The notes under the pieces: model-generated
Seen by the model: the letters and a program-made list of their open reading frames with translations, nothing else
What the model was told of the DNA's origin: nothing
Database searches by the model: none
Source of the DNA: Begonia masoniana
Taxonomy: Eukaryota > Streptophyta > Magnoliopsida > Cucurbitales > Begoniaceae
Direction: 5' to 3'
Assembly (NCBI GenBank): GCA_022432975.1
Contig: CM039504.1
Location: 4,251,459 to 4,315,458 of the forward strand
Length of the DNA: 64,000 nt
Shown: one piece after another, positions 23,021 to 33,299 of the stretch
Numbering within the stretch: position 1 is the first letter of the stretch
Layout: each line of letters opens with the position of its first letter
Program-made: the position numbers and the translations under genes

Positions 23021-23413
23021 TCTTTTCCATCACGAAAGGAGGAATTACAAACTAATGAAAGGGAAATTCTACTTTAATGGCAGGGTTTTATTGTTTAGGA
23101 TCGTTGTTCAATTCCCATGGAGGAAGACAGCCGTTGTAGTGGGAGTGCAGAAACAAAGAAGACATTGAAATTTTCTTACCATAGAGTGAAATTGATGACA
23201 AACTACTCCAAATAAGGTTTTGCAGTTGTGTGATTCTACCTTAATACTCAAGTAAGTATTTCATAATGTACTTAATATGTGAATTTATTAAGGTAAAATA
23301 TATTTAAGTAGCTGACCTGTAATTCTTAGGAAAGTGTATCCTTTTTTTTTTCAAGTACTTATGGAAGAAGGAACTATTAAACTAACTGGATGACCTATTT
23401 TCATGTCTGACAG
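23021..23413 (+). pseudogene. 3' half of fragment X (unit 2)
   Basis: It is equivalent to 6834-7236. The frame with LFRIVVQFPWRKTAVVVGV ends after QKQRRH at 23168, and intron-like sequence then leads to TCTGACAG. Product unknown. Confidence 0.5.
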
Positions 23414-24436
23414 TTATGCAGTTTTGTTAATAGAAAAGAAGGATCAAGAAGGGCAATCTCAAGTGCTTTCAGCTGCGCTTGAGGTAAATCTTTTTCTTTT
23501 TCTACATTGGTTGCACTGAATCTGAACATTTTTTAAATCTTGCCTCATGTAATGTTACTGTATGATTATTTGGCAGATTGCGGAAGATGAAAATCAAGAT
23601 GTTGATTCGAAGTTCAGGGCTTTAGTTGCCATTGGATCACTGGTATCCTTTTATCGGTCTAATACATGATTGTCTGGTGTAGGCTTGTAGCTATGAATGT
23701 TGTTGCAGTTGTAGTTCAATTATCAAATGAACCTGTAACTTTATATTTAGAATATAATTTATTTGTGGAATTGAATGGTGATGTTTCTTGTCTGAAATTG
23801 TCGATGGGTTGCTCTTTTACTTCGTTTCATCATCAACACTTTTTGCTTGCCACAAAAATCACGAATCCAAAGGAATTATAAATTCGATGTCTCCTTGATA
23901 TCATGTACATATCTCGTGTTTTGATTTTGGTTTTGTGAAAGCAGATGCTGGAGGGTGTGGTGAAACAAATAGCTCTGGACTTCGATGTGGAGAACATTTC
24001 CAAATTAGCTAAGGCTTCTAAGGAGGCAAAAATTGCAGAAGTTGGAGCTGACATTGAATTGTTGACAAAGGAACGGTGATTCTATTCGTCTCCACAGTAA
24101 GTCTTTCATTGTTCTCAATTATCACCCAATAGCAAGAATGAAAGCGAGACCATTTTATCTGCAAGAATATGATTCACTAATAAAAAAAGAACTCGTTGAA
24201 AAAGCTCAAATCTGGATGAATAAGGTTCTCGAGGTTTTTTCAGTATGCTTTCTTTGAGCATTAGGAGATGTGATGACTAATCAGTCATGTTTCTGATTCT
24301 TTTTTGTTTAACTTTCGATAGGATCAGGAAAATTTCTACGGCTAGAATACCGGCTTCGACTCGACAGAAACTGTCGGAGACGAGTGTATCCATGGTGGTT
24401 GTGCTGGAAAGAAAGAAAATTGATGCTACACGCTAA
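23414..24436 (+). pseudogene. PLAA/DOA1-like PUL-domain exons (unit 2)
   Basis: Exons 23414-23483, 23577-23642 and 23945-24079 encode the same C-terminal PUL piece as unit 1, with AIGSL and MLEGVVKQIALDFDVEN. A candidate fourth exon is 24322-24436. The intron before the third exon is about 120 bp longer than in units 1 and 3, and it lacks their ATGAAAGACGAGCTGAGAAT segment. That suggests unit 2 keeps an older arrangement. The 5' portion of the gene is absent. Confidence 0.75.
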
Positions 24437-25014
24437 TGACTTTTGTCTCTTAAACACACGTTTAAGGAAATCAAGTGCAGCTGGAAACGAACATGAATTC
24501 AGCTGTTCTCTTAGAGATGGTTAGTTGAAAACTGATGCGTTTTTTTATTGAAAAAAAAAAAAAACTGCAAATAGAGAAGAAAGATTTATGATTGGCAAAA
24601 CCAACGTTGAATTATATGAAATTTGATAAAAAAAAAAAACAATTGAGATGGAATATTTCTTTAACCCGAAGCCAATGAGAGGCTTTTGAGCCTTCATATT
24701 AATATATTAATATATATATATATATATTTATTAAGATAATATTCAATTTAAATCTTGAAGTATGATGTATTGAAAAAAAATTACGTTAAAGTAAAATTTT
24801 GAATGATCTAGACCTCAAAATAGGAAATATGTTTGATTTAAATACTATCAGTCTCCCTTTCTTAGAGATAGGGGAGGGACAATGACCTTCCGTTCTCGAT
24901 AAAAAAACATAACAAAAGATATTGAATTTTCTTGAAATTTTTATTACATGTTTAACATATCATTATAAGATAATCTGAAATGTTTTGTAATTTTTGAATA
25001 CTTGTACGACTTAT
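24437..25014. other. AT-rich unit spacer
   Basis: There is no gene. It contains a (TA)n run near 24713-24727 and long A runs. It corresponds to 8284-8900 of unit 1. Confidence 0.65.
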
Positions 25015-25023
25015 TATAATTTT

Positions 25024-25211
25024 GGAAAAAATTCAATTTAGCTCTCAACGTATGAGGTCAATGATCAATGGGCCCCTAGTGTTTATTTTTGACCTAATCA
25101 GTCTTTATCATTGACGTCGTTTGTAATTTAACCTCTCTTGTTAATTTTTCCGTTAAATTTGACACGTGCCCTTCAAAATCTCTAAAGTATAATTTTCTCC
25201 TTAATTTCCTC

Positions 25212-25253
<42 letters not shown>

Positions 25254-25259
25254 AAATGT
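25024..25259 (+). repeat. Left terminal inverted repeat of the Pack-MULE
   Basis: About 235 bp, ending in the (CT)n run and CCTCTATTTGAAAT, which pairs with CCTCTATCTGAAAC read inward from the right end. Confidence 0.85.
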
Positions 25260-25337
25260 CTATTTCATACTGCTGCTTCTGCTTTCTCCACATCATTGTT
25301 TACATCTGGTCAAGCTCTCTCTCTCTCTTAGCGCACC

Positions 25338-26362
25338 ATGTCCGTCGCCGTTCTTTCCACCTCTCTCCTTCTTCCACGTTTCTCTTCGTCCCTACCCAAG
25401 ACTACCCTTTTCCGCTCTGCCTCTTCTTCCAGGTTTCCCTCCCCCCCATGGCTGCGACCCGTGCCCTCACCTCAGAGGCCGATCTTCGTAAGGGAATTGC
25501 TAAATTCTACGACGAGTCTTCTAGTTTATGAGAAAATATCTAGGTGACCACATGCACCATGGGTTTTATGATCCCAACGCTTGTCTCCGTTTCCGACCAT
25601 CGGCTCCCACAGATCTGTATCATCGAAGAGGCGCTCCGATTTTCTGGCCTTTCCGGTCTGTTTCTCTATTGCTTATCTATTTGCGTCCGCTTAGTTGAAT
25701 ACTCGAGGATTTTGGTTGTGTTTATTTGTGTGGTTTGTGAGAAATGAATGACTTTCATTTGCTTTCTCTGAAGGTGAGAGAACAAGAACCCTGAAACTAT
25801 AGTTGACGTCAGGTGTGGGATAGGAGGCAGCTCAAGATACTTGGCCAGAAAATATGAGCCCAAATGTCAAGGCATCACCTTAAGCCCTGTCCATGTGCAA
25901 AGGGCTAACGCTCTTGCTGCTGCCCAAGGATTAGCCAATAGTGTATTTATCATTACTTCCCTTCAGAACACCCTTTCTGAAGTGATAATGGTTGGGCTTC
26001 ATATGATGTGTGATTTGCAGGTCTCATTTCAAGTTGTAGATGCCCTAGCACAGCCATTTCCAGATGACCAATTTGATCTGCTCTGGTCTATAGAGAGTGG
26101 CCAACACATGCTTGACAAACCTAAGGTTCTCTCTTTCGTGTCTTCATCTTCTTTCTATGCAACAATCTCACAATTCAGTTTCCACTTTTCTTTTTCTTCT
26201 GCTTCTGTCTTAAACTTGTAATTTCTTAGTGAACTGGCTAGAGTTGTAGCTCCAGGAGGGACGATAATAATAGTAACATGGTGTCACCGAGACCTGGACC
26301 CTTCAGAAGAGACTTTGCAGCCATGGGAGCTAAGACTCTTGCAAAGAATTTACGATGTCTAA
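25338..26362 (+). pseudogene. VTE4: Gamma-tocopherol methyltransferase fragment (VTE4-like)
   Basis: The protein family methylates gamma- to alpha-tocopherol in plastids. Readable in order: a Ser/Leu-rich transit-peptide-like start MSVAVLSTSLLLPRFSS at 25338, then (in another frame) TRALTSEADLRKGIAKFYDE, GDHMHHGFYDP, EEALRFSGL, an intron, the SAM-binding stretch VDVRCGIGGSSRYLARKYE, CQGITLSPVHVQRANALAAA, a second intron, FPDDQFDLLWSIESGQHM, a third intron, and ELARVVAPGGTIIIVTWCHR ending near RIYDV. The two Trp codons around ENI are TGA (25529) and TAG (25541), and the SAM motif has Arg for Gly. The C-terminal third is missing. Retained introns show DNA-level capture, not a retrocopy. Confidence 0.9.
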
Positions 26363-26383
26363 TATCTTGTAGATGAAGCATCG

Positions 26384-26618
26384 TCAAACCAATACAAGGC
26401 AGATTCTCTTTCCTGCTCCAAACGACATCATCTTAATCTCTTTACTCCCGGTTATGTCTAATACTTCCTTTGCAATTTCGTTCTCACTGTCTAAGAACTT
26501 CTCTAGTTTAAACTCCATGGGAGCTTCCCAGAGCTTCGAGTCCAAGTTCATATGAGAAGAATTGAAGTGAACTGAAGCATTCTTCGGCATGACGTATTCG
26601 TCCAACCACATCGGCTCT
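26384..26618 (-). pseudogene. Cytochrome P450 fragment, heme-binding side (CYP89-like)
   Basis: The minus strand encodes WLDEYVMPKNASVHFN, LWEAPMEFKLEKFL, LDITGSKEIKMMSFGAGKR and ICLV. These are the PERF-like and heme-cysteine regions of a plant P450, with the usual Pro after the Cys replaced by Leu. The DITGSKEIKMM wording is what I associate with the CYP89/CYP77 group. The upstream part of the same fragment is at 29819-29871, separated by an inserted Copia element. Only the C-terminal quarter of a P450 is present. Confidence 0.8.
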
Positions 26619-26881
26619 TGTTAGGATTAGATACCATAATCCACTTGTAACGAACGATCGAGAAACCGAAAAAGAAAACGAGAAAATAATAGATACCGAA
26701 TTTTAAGTGGAAACCCTAGAAGGGAAAAACCACGGGCAGAGGAGAGAATCACTAATATAAAATTCGGTACAATAAATTTTGCTACTCAAGCATAAATATA
26801 TAGAGAAAACGTAAAACCCTAATATTGATATACGGGCCTGACCTGACTCAACTAGAATTCGGGTCACACCAAATTCTAATA
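26619..26881 (-). repeat. 3' LTR of the RT-less Copia element
   Basis: Forward reading starts TGTTAGGATTAG and ends AAATTCTAATA; the terminal TG on the minus strand has become TA. It is preceded (minus strand) by the purine tract AAGGTAGAGAT. Confidence 0.85.
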
Positions 26882-27064
26882 ATCTCTACCTTGACACGAA
26901 TTCCACATGAGAGATCCAATGGGCTACTCGGCCTAACCCAAAGCAAATCCAGAACACTGAACTCTGACAATTTCTACCTTCAAGGAAATTCTGGCAAGGA
27001 AACAAATTTGCAAAACTCCATTAAAAATAAGCTCCTCTACCACAAAGACCCCAAATGGGCAAAC

Positions 27065-28651
27065 TCAGCATCTGATACTGTTCAAGTTTAAGCCCCACTT
27101 AAACTTGTGAGACTTACTTGAAAAGAAATCACGTCTCCTCCTCCATGGTATCACTGAACTATCAGGGTTGTCGCAACGAATTGCATTTGAACATGTTGAA
27201 GACTCCACACATGAATCGTTACCATCAAACAAATTCAATGCATAACCCACAGTTTCATCATATCTTCCCGGAGTTTTAACTTTCCACATGGTTCTGCCTT
27301 TGACGATACCATTCTGACGTGAAACTGAAACTGACGACTGAACATCTGTAATAGGCTGACTCACCGGCTCCGATGTACCCTCAGATCTCAACCTGAACTT
27401 CACCTGAGAACCTGACTTCTTCCGAGTCTTCTCAACCTTTCTCTTAGAAGGTGAATTCACAAACTTTGCAGCCTTATTACCCACTACCACATTGACTGTG
27501 GAATCTGCGATCTTCGCGTGCATCACATATAATGAAGAACATTTTTCTCCTCTCGTCACGATCAATAAACCTCTGGCAAGATTTCATTTTCCATCACGAA
27601 AGGTGTTGCCAAACCCTTCGTCGTTAAGCTTGCAAGTTGAGAGCAAATTCTTGCGGATGTTGGGGATGTACTTCACACCTCTCAAAACCAAGGTGTTGTC
27701 GATGTTGGTCTCCAAATGCACATCTCTCATACCAATGGCTTTTGCAACGCCACTATTTTTCATCCTCACACTTTCAAAGTCACCCGGAGTGTAGGACGTA
27801 AAGAAATCTCTCTGCGAAGTGACATGTATTGAAGCGCCACTATCGATCACCCAACTCGTATCTTGGCAAGCAAAATTTATGACATCCTCGTCGTACATAC
27901 TAAAGAATTCCTCGGTGACTGTGGCTACCTCCTTGCCAGTGTCATTACCGTTCTTCTTCGGTGCTCTGCAATCTTTCTTCATATGACCCTGTTTGCCACA
28001 ATTTCAGCACTCAAATGTTCATCGGGACTTGAATTGACTCCTCCCATTCTTGAACTTGGATTTGCCCCTACCACGGTTAGAGTTTCTGTCATTATTTCTT
28101 CCTCTGTTTTCAACATTCAAAGCTAAGTCTTTCGATGTTTTATCAGAATCAATCTTACGAACCTCCTCAGCAAGAATACGATCCCTCACATCGGTGAATA
28201 CTAGTTTTGTGCTTCCAACTGAATTACTGACTGTTGCCCTGATAGGCTCCCAGCTATTCGGTAGAGACGCCAAGAAAATTAGGGCTCAAAACTCATCTCC
28301 AAAATCAATATCCACAGATAGTAATTGATTTACAATAGTATTGAATTCATTTAGATGTGTTGCGACAGAAGTACCATCAATCATCTTCAGATTAAAAAGC
28401 TTCTTCGTAAGAAATACTTTATTATTCGCAGAAGGTTTCTCGTACATATCAGATAGAGTCTTCATCAGACTCGCGATGGTCTTCTCTTTTGCCATATTGT
28501 GAGCAACGTTTTTGGGTAGCATCAATCGAACGACTCCCAAAACCTGTCTGTCAAGGAGATTCCATTCACTGTCTTCCATCTTCTCAGGTTTCGCACTCAA
28601 TGGAAGATGAAATTTTTTTCGTACAAGTAATCCTCGATTTGCATTCTCCAA
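27065..28651 (-). pseudogene. Gag-protease of the RT-less Copia element (broken)
   Basis: Gag runs from MENANRGLLVRKKFHLPL (28651) through EWNLLDRQVLGVVRLML and LFNLKMIDGTSVATHLNEF, to LASLPNSWEPIRATVSNS. The knuckle at about 27985-28010 reads EC-stop-NCGKQGHMKKDC, with TGA at the Trp position and a second TGA just before it. Protease is at 27584-27982 with WVIDSGASIHVTSQRDF, then the start of the pre-integrase region (SSLYVMHAKI). At 27065-27500 a Lys/Arg/Ser-rich tail without integrase motifs follows. The order and DSGASxH motif are Copia-type. Confidence 0.88.
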
Positions 28652-29537
28652 AATGCAAAATCTGTCTCATTGATTTTTTCAATAACATATCTTGTGCTAT
28701 TGTCGTCTGTCATCGTTATCAATAATCAATGCCCCAAAAAATAGATATTTCCCTATCACTTAATCAGTCTAAAAATTCCACAAAGTTTTTATCTAATATC
28801 CACCTAAAAATTCTGAAATCCGTCAACTTTAATCACCAAAATTTCAACACAAAAAATATTTCAGAAATTTCTCAATCAACAGAAATTATTCCACCCAACA
28901 AATTCCAAGCAAAACTGGAATAAATCTCAAACTAAACTCTACTGGCTCGGCTTATCACAGGTAGCAACGGATAGAGGCAACGACGCAGTGCAGTTCGTCG
29001 TCGGCCGTGCGGTGGGTTCTGATCGGAGTTTGGCTGTTCACGCGGCAGTTCTGGGAACAGGTCAACGGCGGAAGGCTGGGCTTGAAGAGGCGGCCGAAAA
29101 ACTCCTCTGCCGATGGTTTCTGTTTTTCGCGGACGGTGGCGACACAACGGTTCTATTCTTCGTTTTCAATTAGAGTTCTCTATTCCGATCGGTCAGAGGC
29201 GAGATGCTGAAGAGCGGTCGGCGTTTCTATTTTTTCGCTTCGCGTGGGCTGTGGCTCAGGTAGAACAGAACAAAAGCTTCTCTGTTCGGCGATGGACAGC
29301 GGACGACAGACGCTTCTTCGCTGTTCTTTTCGGCAAGAAGAACAGAACCCTTCTCTGTTCTTCTTCGTGGTGAAGAAGATGAAACCATAAAAACAAAACC
29401 TTTGCTTTTCACTTTTTATTTCCTAATTTCCTTTTTCCCAACAATTGCAATTCACTTACCGAAATTGAAAATATGAAATTGATCAATACCTTCGAAAAAA
29501 TCAAACCTTGAATTTTCGAAAAATAGCTTCAACCTAA
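28652..29537 (-). other. Leader region of the RT-less Copia element
   Basis: This is the stretch between primer site and gag. The part 28960-29380 is markedly richer in G+C than the surroundings and has several overlapping short frames, none with a recognisable domain. It could be captured sequence, but I cannot identify it. Confidence 0.5.
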
Positions 29538-29552
29538 GGTTCTGATACCAGT

Positions 29553-29818
29553 TGTTAGGATTTGACGCCCTAATCCACTTGTAACGAATGATCGAGAAAC
29601 TGAAAAAAAAAAAACGAGAAAATAATGGACACCGAATTTTACGTGGAAACCCTAGAAAGAAAAAAACCACGGGCAGATGAGAGAATCACTAATATCAAAT
29701 TCGATACAATGAGTCTTGCGACTCAAGTATCAATATATAGAGAAAACGTAAAACCCTAATATTGATATACGGTCTCGACTTGGCCCAACTAGAATTCGGG
29801 TCACACCAAATTCTAACA
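29553..29818 (-). repeat. 5' LTR of the RT-less Copia element
   Basis: 266 bp with TGTTAGAATTTGG as minus-strand start and AATCCTAACA as end, immediately followed by AC and the primer site. TATATAG near 29735 may be its TATA box. Confidence 0.88.
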
Positions 29819-29871
29819 GCACCATCACTGCGTGAGGCAGGCTGAAGTGTCCCGTTGGGTGGCGTCTTGGA
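29819..29871 (-). pseudogene. P450 fragment, upstream piece
   Basis: The minus strand reads RRHPTGHFSLPHAVM, the conserved P450 stretch just before the WLDEYVMPKN region at 26611. The Copia element sits between the two. It abuts the right arm of the Pack-MULE. Confidence 0.7.
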
Positions 29872-30087
29872 TGTTTCAGATAGAGGAGAGAGAGAGAGAG
29901 GAGGGAGGGAAGGGGAAAAAAGACAGTTAGAAGATTTTGAAGGGCACCTGTAGAGCACGTGTAACGAGAAAATTAACGAGAGGAGCCGAATGGCAAACGG
30001 CGTCAAAGATATGGGCTGTTTGGAATAAACGTTATAGGCCAATTGATCATTGATCTCATACGTTGGGGGCTAAATTGAACTTTTTTC
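29872..30087 (-). repeat. Right terminal inverted repeat of the Pack-MULE
   Basis: About 215 bp, reverse-complementary to 25024-25259 with scattered mismatches and small indels. The ATGGCAAACGGCGTCAA word pairs with GACGTCGTTTG on the left. Confidence 0.85.
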
Positions 30088-30096
30088 TATAATTTT

Positions 30097-31292
30097 ATAG
30101 AATAAATTATAATTAATCTTACAAGTGTTGAAAATTTTTGAAACTATTCAGGTTATATTTCTATGATATGTTAAAAATTTGGTAAAAATTGTGGTATGTG
30201 TTTAAGAAAATTTAATTACTCTAGATTAAATTAAAAAAGTTGATAGTGACTTATTACAATTTTTTCTTGCAGCAACGTTACCATGTAAGGATGGTTTGTA
30301 CGTAAATTTGTATTCTTATCTATGATATGTGTCAACACAACATCTTTTCACCTTGTTTGAAAATGCCTGAGAAACAAATAATTTTTTTTTTTACTTATAA
30401 CAACTCAATAACATAATTTGACAACAGAATGATCTGATCTGATCTGATACTTTGTTTTACGCTAACATCTCAACTTGTTGGAAGATTAAAGTGTTGATTA
30501 TTTCTCCATAAATTGGCCATATTATCCTCGCGTAAATATTTCGAAAAAAAAGAAAGGGAAACTAAATTGAGTTGTGCACATGCACGAGGTGTAATGTGAT
30601 TTCCAAGTACGCGAATTCTCATGGAAGCACAGACCTTCTTATAAATTTTCAATTCATAGAAACAATCAATAGAGGGATAATTCATACAGATTCAGAAGAA
30701 AATTAGTAGCAATGCAATATTGTACCAAAATCTAGTATTGATTCAAATTTAACTTTGAACAACCGTGACTGAGCTGAAAAAGTATCAAAACCTAACATCG
30801 AACAGTGAAAAAGAGATATTTTTGAAGATAACATAGCAATCAAGAGAGAGAGAGAGAGTAAGAAAAGACTATAAAAAAAACAGGTTAAGCAAAAGTTTTA
30901 AATACAACACCCACCATTCAAATCGACGTATCAATTCAGACTCACGTTCGCCCAGCATGACCAAAAGAAAACGATAAGTCAATCTAATAATAATAAACTT
31001 CTTATAAAAAAATTAATAAACCACTTAAAATTTGGTAGATAAAATACAATTTGACCCCTATAAATAGGTAAAAATAATAATTTATACCGTAAACTCGGAT
31101 AATGAAAAAAATAACCTTAATGTATTGATAATGAATAATTTATCTCATACCGTCTTATTTTTTATTAAAATGATATGTTTTTTTCACGTAATTTATTTTA
31201 CTTCTAAAAATACTCAAGCACTCACTCTCTTTCTCTCTCCTAACTAGCTCTCTCCCTCGCTCTTTCCATTTCCGCCATTCTCAGCTGAAGCA
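30097..31292. other. Unit spacer, then sequence specific to unit 2 before the ERF
   Basis: 30097-31020 matches 48360-49525 and the sequence after the Copia element at 55347. At 30975 (GTCAATCTAATAATAATAAA) is the empty Copia site. From about 31025 to 31290 the sequence differs from unit 4. CTATAAATAGG at 31060-31070 is a possible TATA box for the ERF gene, about 225 bp before its start. A CT-rich leader follows (31220-31265). Confidence 0.6.
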
Positions 31293-31706
31293 TTGAAGTC
31301 GCCACAGAAACGAGAAGGCCAGGAAGCAACCTCAAATGGAAGGGGAATCCATCCAGGCTTCTCTTCTTGCACGAAAAGTTCAACCGGGAAATCAGCGGTT
31401 AATCTGCGGCCTATGAAGCTGCAGCCCGAGAAAAGATTTCGCGGCGTTCGACAGAGACCGTGGGGGAAATGGGCTGTGGAAATCAGAGACCCCCTGCGAC
31501 GTGTTCGTCTGTGGTTGGGAACATATGACACTGCTGAAGAAGCTGCAATGGTTTACGACAACGCCGATATTAAACTCCGGGGACCGGATGCACTTACGAA
31601 TTTCGCCACTCCGACGAGTTTTCTGCCGGTAGTTTCCTCAGCTTACAACTCTGGGGAAGAGTCCAACAGCTCTGCACAATTGTGCTTTACAAGGTATATA
31701 AATTGA
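31293..31706 (+). CDS. AP2/ERF transcription factor, cytokinin-response-factor-like, short
   Basis: A 137-aa frame with one AP2 DNA-binding domain (residues about 49-105): [20 protein letters not shown], then [20 protein letters not shown] and [10 protein letters not shown]. Ala and Asp at the ERF-diagnostic positions 14 and 19 are kept; position 15 is Val instead of the common Ala. The domain wording is closest to what I know of cytokinin response factors. Their N-terminal CRF/TEH region and acidic C-terminus are missing: only 48 basic residues precede the domain and about 30 follow it. It is uninterrupted, has a candidate TATA box at 31060 and occurs only in this unit. It may be a short working factor, a dominant-negative-type DNA binder, or a truncated duplicate. 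Confidence 0.75.
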   Translation: MKSPQKREGQEATSNGRGIHPGFSSCTKSSTGKSAVNLRPMKLQPEKRFRGVRQRPWGKWAVEIRDPLRRVRLWLGTYDTAEEAAMVYDNADIKLRGPDALTNFATPTSFLPVVSSAYNSGEESNSSAQLCFTRYIN

Positions 31707-32298
31707 CAATCTAGACAGTAACTAGAAATACTAACTAGTAATCCAAACTTAAAGGATATAGTTACATTAAAAGAGCCCAAAATAAAGACTCATACGAGGA
31801 AAGGAACGAAACATCGTGAAATACATGAGGATATACATTATATATCCTACGACAATAGATATCACTGTAAAAAAGTGGGACGTGGGTGAAAAAGTGGATG
31901 GTGTTTCATGGAAGGGAATGATATGAATTTGATAGCATCAGATATGTTCACGCCCCGTAAAAATACATGATTCACGGCGTTCTTTCAAATCTACCATAAG
32001 AAATTTTAAAAACAACGAGAAACGATGGAGCTCAAGTGGTATTTCCTCCCATGGAGTGCAGAATATCAGAAACTTGGAAGAAAAATATTTCAAACACGCA
32101 TATAAACGCCATTAAAAGGCAAACAGATACATTAAGTTTACAGTCGAACGGGAAGAAGAAAAGAGAGCAAAAGCAAGCTTCCCCTTGTTGGAACGCTGTT
32201 TCATAACTTCACACGCCTAAAAAGAAAAGCAAGAAAGAAGATATTATTATCTTCTGCAAAACGAAGAGGTACGGAGTAATCTTCGAGCAGTGGCTTCT
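31707..32298. other. Unit spacer downstream of ERF and tiny gene 2
   Basis: From about 31768 (GAGCCCAAAATAAAG) it matches 55732 onward in unit 4. It includes the conserved CAGAATATCAGAAACTTGG block at 32060. I see no gene; part may be the 3' UTR of tiny gene 2. Confidence 0.55.
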
Positions 32299-32505
32299 TT
32301 AATCACTGTTTGTTTTGGGGTGGGTTCCATTGAAAGCGAGGAATGGAGCTCGGAAAATTGAGGCGAAGTAGCGGAAGATGGAATCCAGAATCATTTTCTT
32401 AACAGACTTTCTCTTCGCCGGAATCAGACTTCCGACTTTAGCTTTGAAGCGCCGTTCTCCTTTCTCCATCGCCATTTTTGCTTCTGTGTTTACCTTCATC
32501 TCCAA
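32299..32505 (-). CDS. Tiny conserved basic protein, copy 2 (68 aa)
   Basis: Minus-strand frame: MEMKVNTEAKMAMEKGE, then RRFKAKVGSLIPAKRKSV, KKMILDSIF, RYFASIFRAPFLAFNG, and an end HPKTNSD. It is identical or nearly so to copies 3 and 4 over its whole length and differs from copy 1 after residue 45. Predicted features are a strongly basic middle (residues 15-37) followed by a hydrophobic, possibly amphipathic segment (38-57). A TATA box lies 56 bp upstream. Function unknown. Confidence 0.6.
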   Translation of the reverse strand: MEMKVNTEAKMAMEKGERRFKAKVGSLIPAKRKSVKKMILDSIFRYFASIFRAPFLAFNGTHPKTNSD

Positions 32506-32560
32506 TCCCTTCGTCTCTCTGAGACTCTCCTCTCTGCTCCTCGTTCTAGTGTTTCAACGA

Positions 32561-32568
32561 CTTATATA
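32561..32568 (-). promoter_or_regulatory. TATA box of tiny gene 2
   Basis: The minus strand reads TATATAAG, followed by a purine-rich leader (GAGAGTCTCAGAGAGACG) up to the ATG at 32505. Confidence 0.6.
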
Positions 32569-33299
32569 GCATTGAAGTGAGGATTGAGGAAGTTCGTGAG
32601 GAAGTTTCCTTCGTTGCGGAACGGAATCTTCTGTTCCTCCAGTACGAGAAAGGATATTCATTCCCCGACAATTACGAAAATGCCATCATTACATAATTTC
32701 ATATTTTCTTCAAAATATCCCCAACTATATCTTGCTCAAGATTTAGAATTTTCACTCTCACCAAAAAAATAATGCAGCCAACCGCTATATTTAGGCGCCA
32801 ATTAAATTGCAGAGGAAAAAAAAAAGTCATAATAATTCAAAATCTATTGGAATGGCAGTATCGTAATTAAAATCGAAAAAATGCCCATGAACGAAGAATA
32901 AGCAATCCGTCAAGTCCCGGCCGCATTTTTATCCGGTTGGGTTGACTGTTTGGAAGGACAATAAGGGCAAGGGAAATCAAACGCTGCAGAAAAGTCAGTT
33001 CGTCTTTGGCACGGAGAGTATCCTCGGAAGTCGGTAGGTGAGGAGGTTCTACTTCTTTCGCTTATGTGTCGTGTGTGTGGTGTGTTGGAACTTGGAGAAA
33101 GAGAGAAAAATAGAGATAAGAGGAAAAGAATCAAGTCCTAGCCTAGGGTACAAATACTGTGTCACTTTCTGAAAGTGATATTAATTTTATTTTCTAATTT
33201 TATTGATGTGATATTCATTATAATTAATAATTTATTTATATAACATATTAATTACACCTACTAATAATTAGTTACAAATTGATAGATAAATGATTTAGG
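32569..33299. other. Unit spacer upstream of tiny gene 2
   Basis: Matches 46069-47110, 56540-57610 and 62260-63420. Shared landmarks are GGCAGTATCGTAATTAAAATC and TCCGGTTGGGTTGA. The short minus frame at 32910-33134 is not conserved in the other units, so I do not call it. Confidence 0.6.

Larger units (their letters stand above)
26619..29818 (-). mobile_element. Non-autonomous Ty1/Copia element lacking RT and integrase
   Basis: Two LTRs of about 265 bp (26619-26881 and 29553-29818) flank 2.7 kb. Read on the minus strand: LTR starting TGTTAGAATTTGG, primer site TGGTATCAGAACC (29538-29550), a long leader, gag, zinc knuckle, protease, then a Lys/Ser-rich tail and purine tract before the second LTR. 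Integrase, RT and RNase H are missing, so it could only move with borrowed enzymes. Flanking words AGAGC and GGTGC (minus strand) are a decayed target duplication at best. It split the P450 piece in two. Confidence 0.88.
25024..30087. mobile_element. Pack-MULE carrying VTE4 and P450 gene pieces
   Basis: Left arm 25024-25259 and right arm 29872-30087 are inverted repeats. The left begins GGAAAAAATTCAATTTAGC and the right, read inward, begins GAAAAAAGTTCAATTTAGC. The words AACGTATGAGRTCAATGATC, GTGCCCTTCAAAATC and a (CT)n run are shared in order. A perfect 9-bp duplication TATAATTTT flanks it (25015-25023, 30088-30096), and unit 1 has the empty site near 8890. Long arms and a 9-bp duplication define a Mutator-like element. 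Inside lie a gamma-tocopherol methyltransferase piece (+) and a CYP piece (-), with no transposase. About 3.2 kb of its length is a later Copia insertion. Confidence 0.88.

Noticed and set aside
25256..25531. Independent 91-aa gene starting MSISYCCFCFLH
   Set aside because: Its C-terminal half is the VTE4 sequence TRALTSEADLRKGIAKFYDE, joined to arm sequence in a chance frame; it is part of the captured pseudogene.
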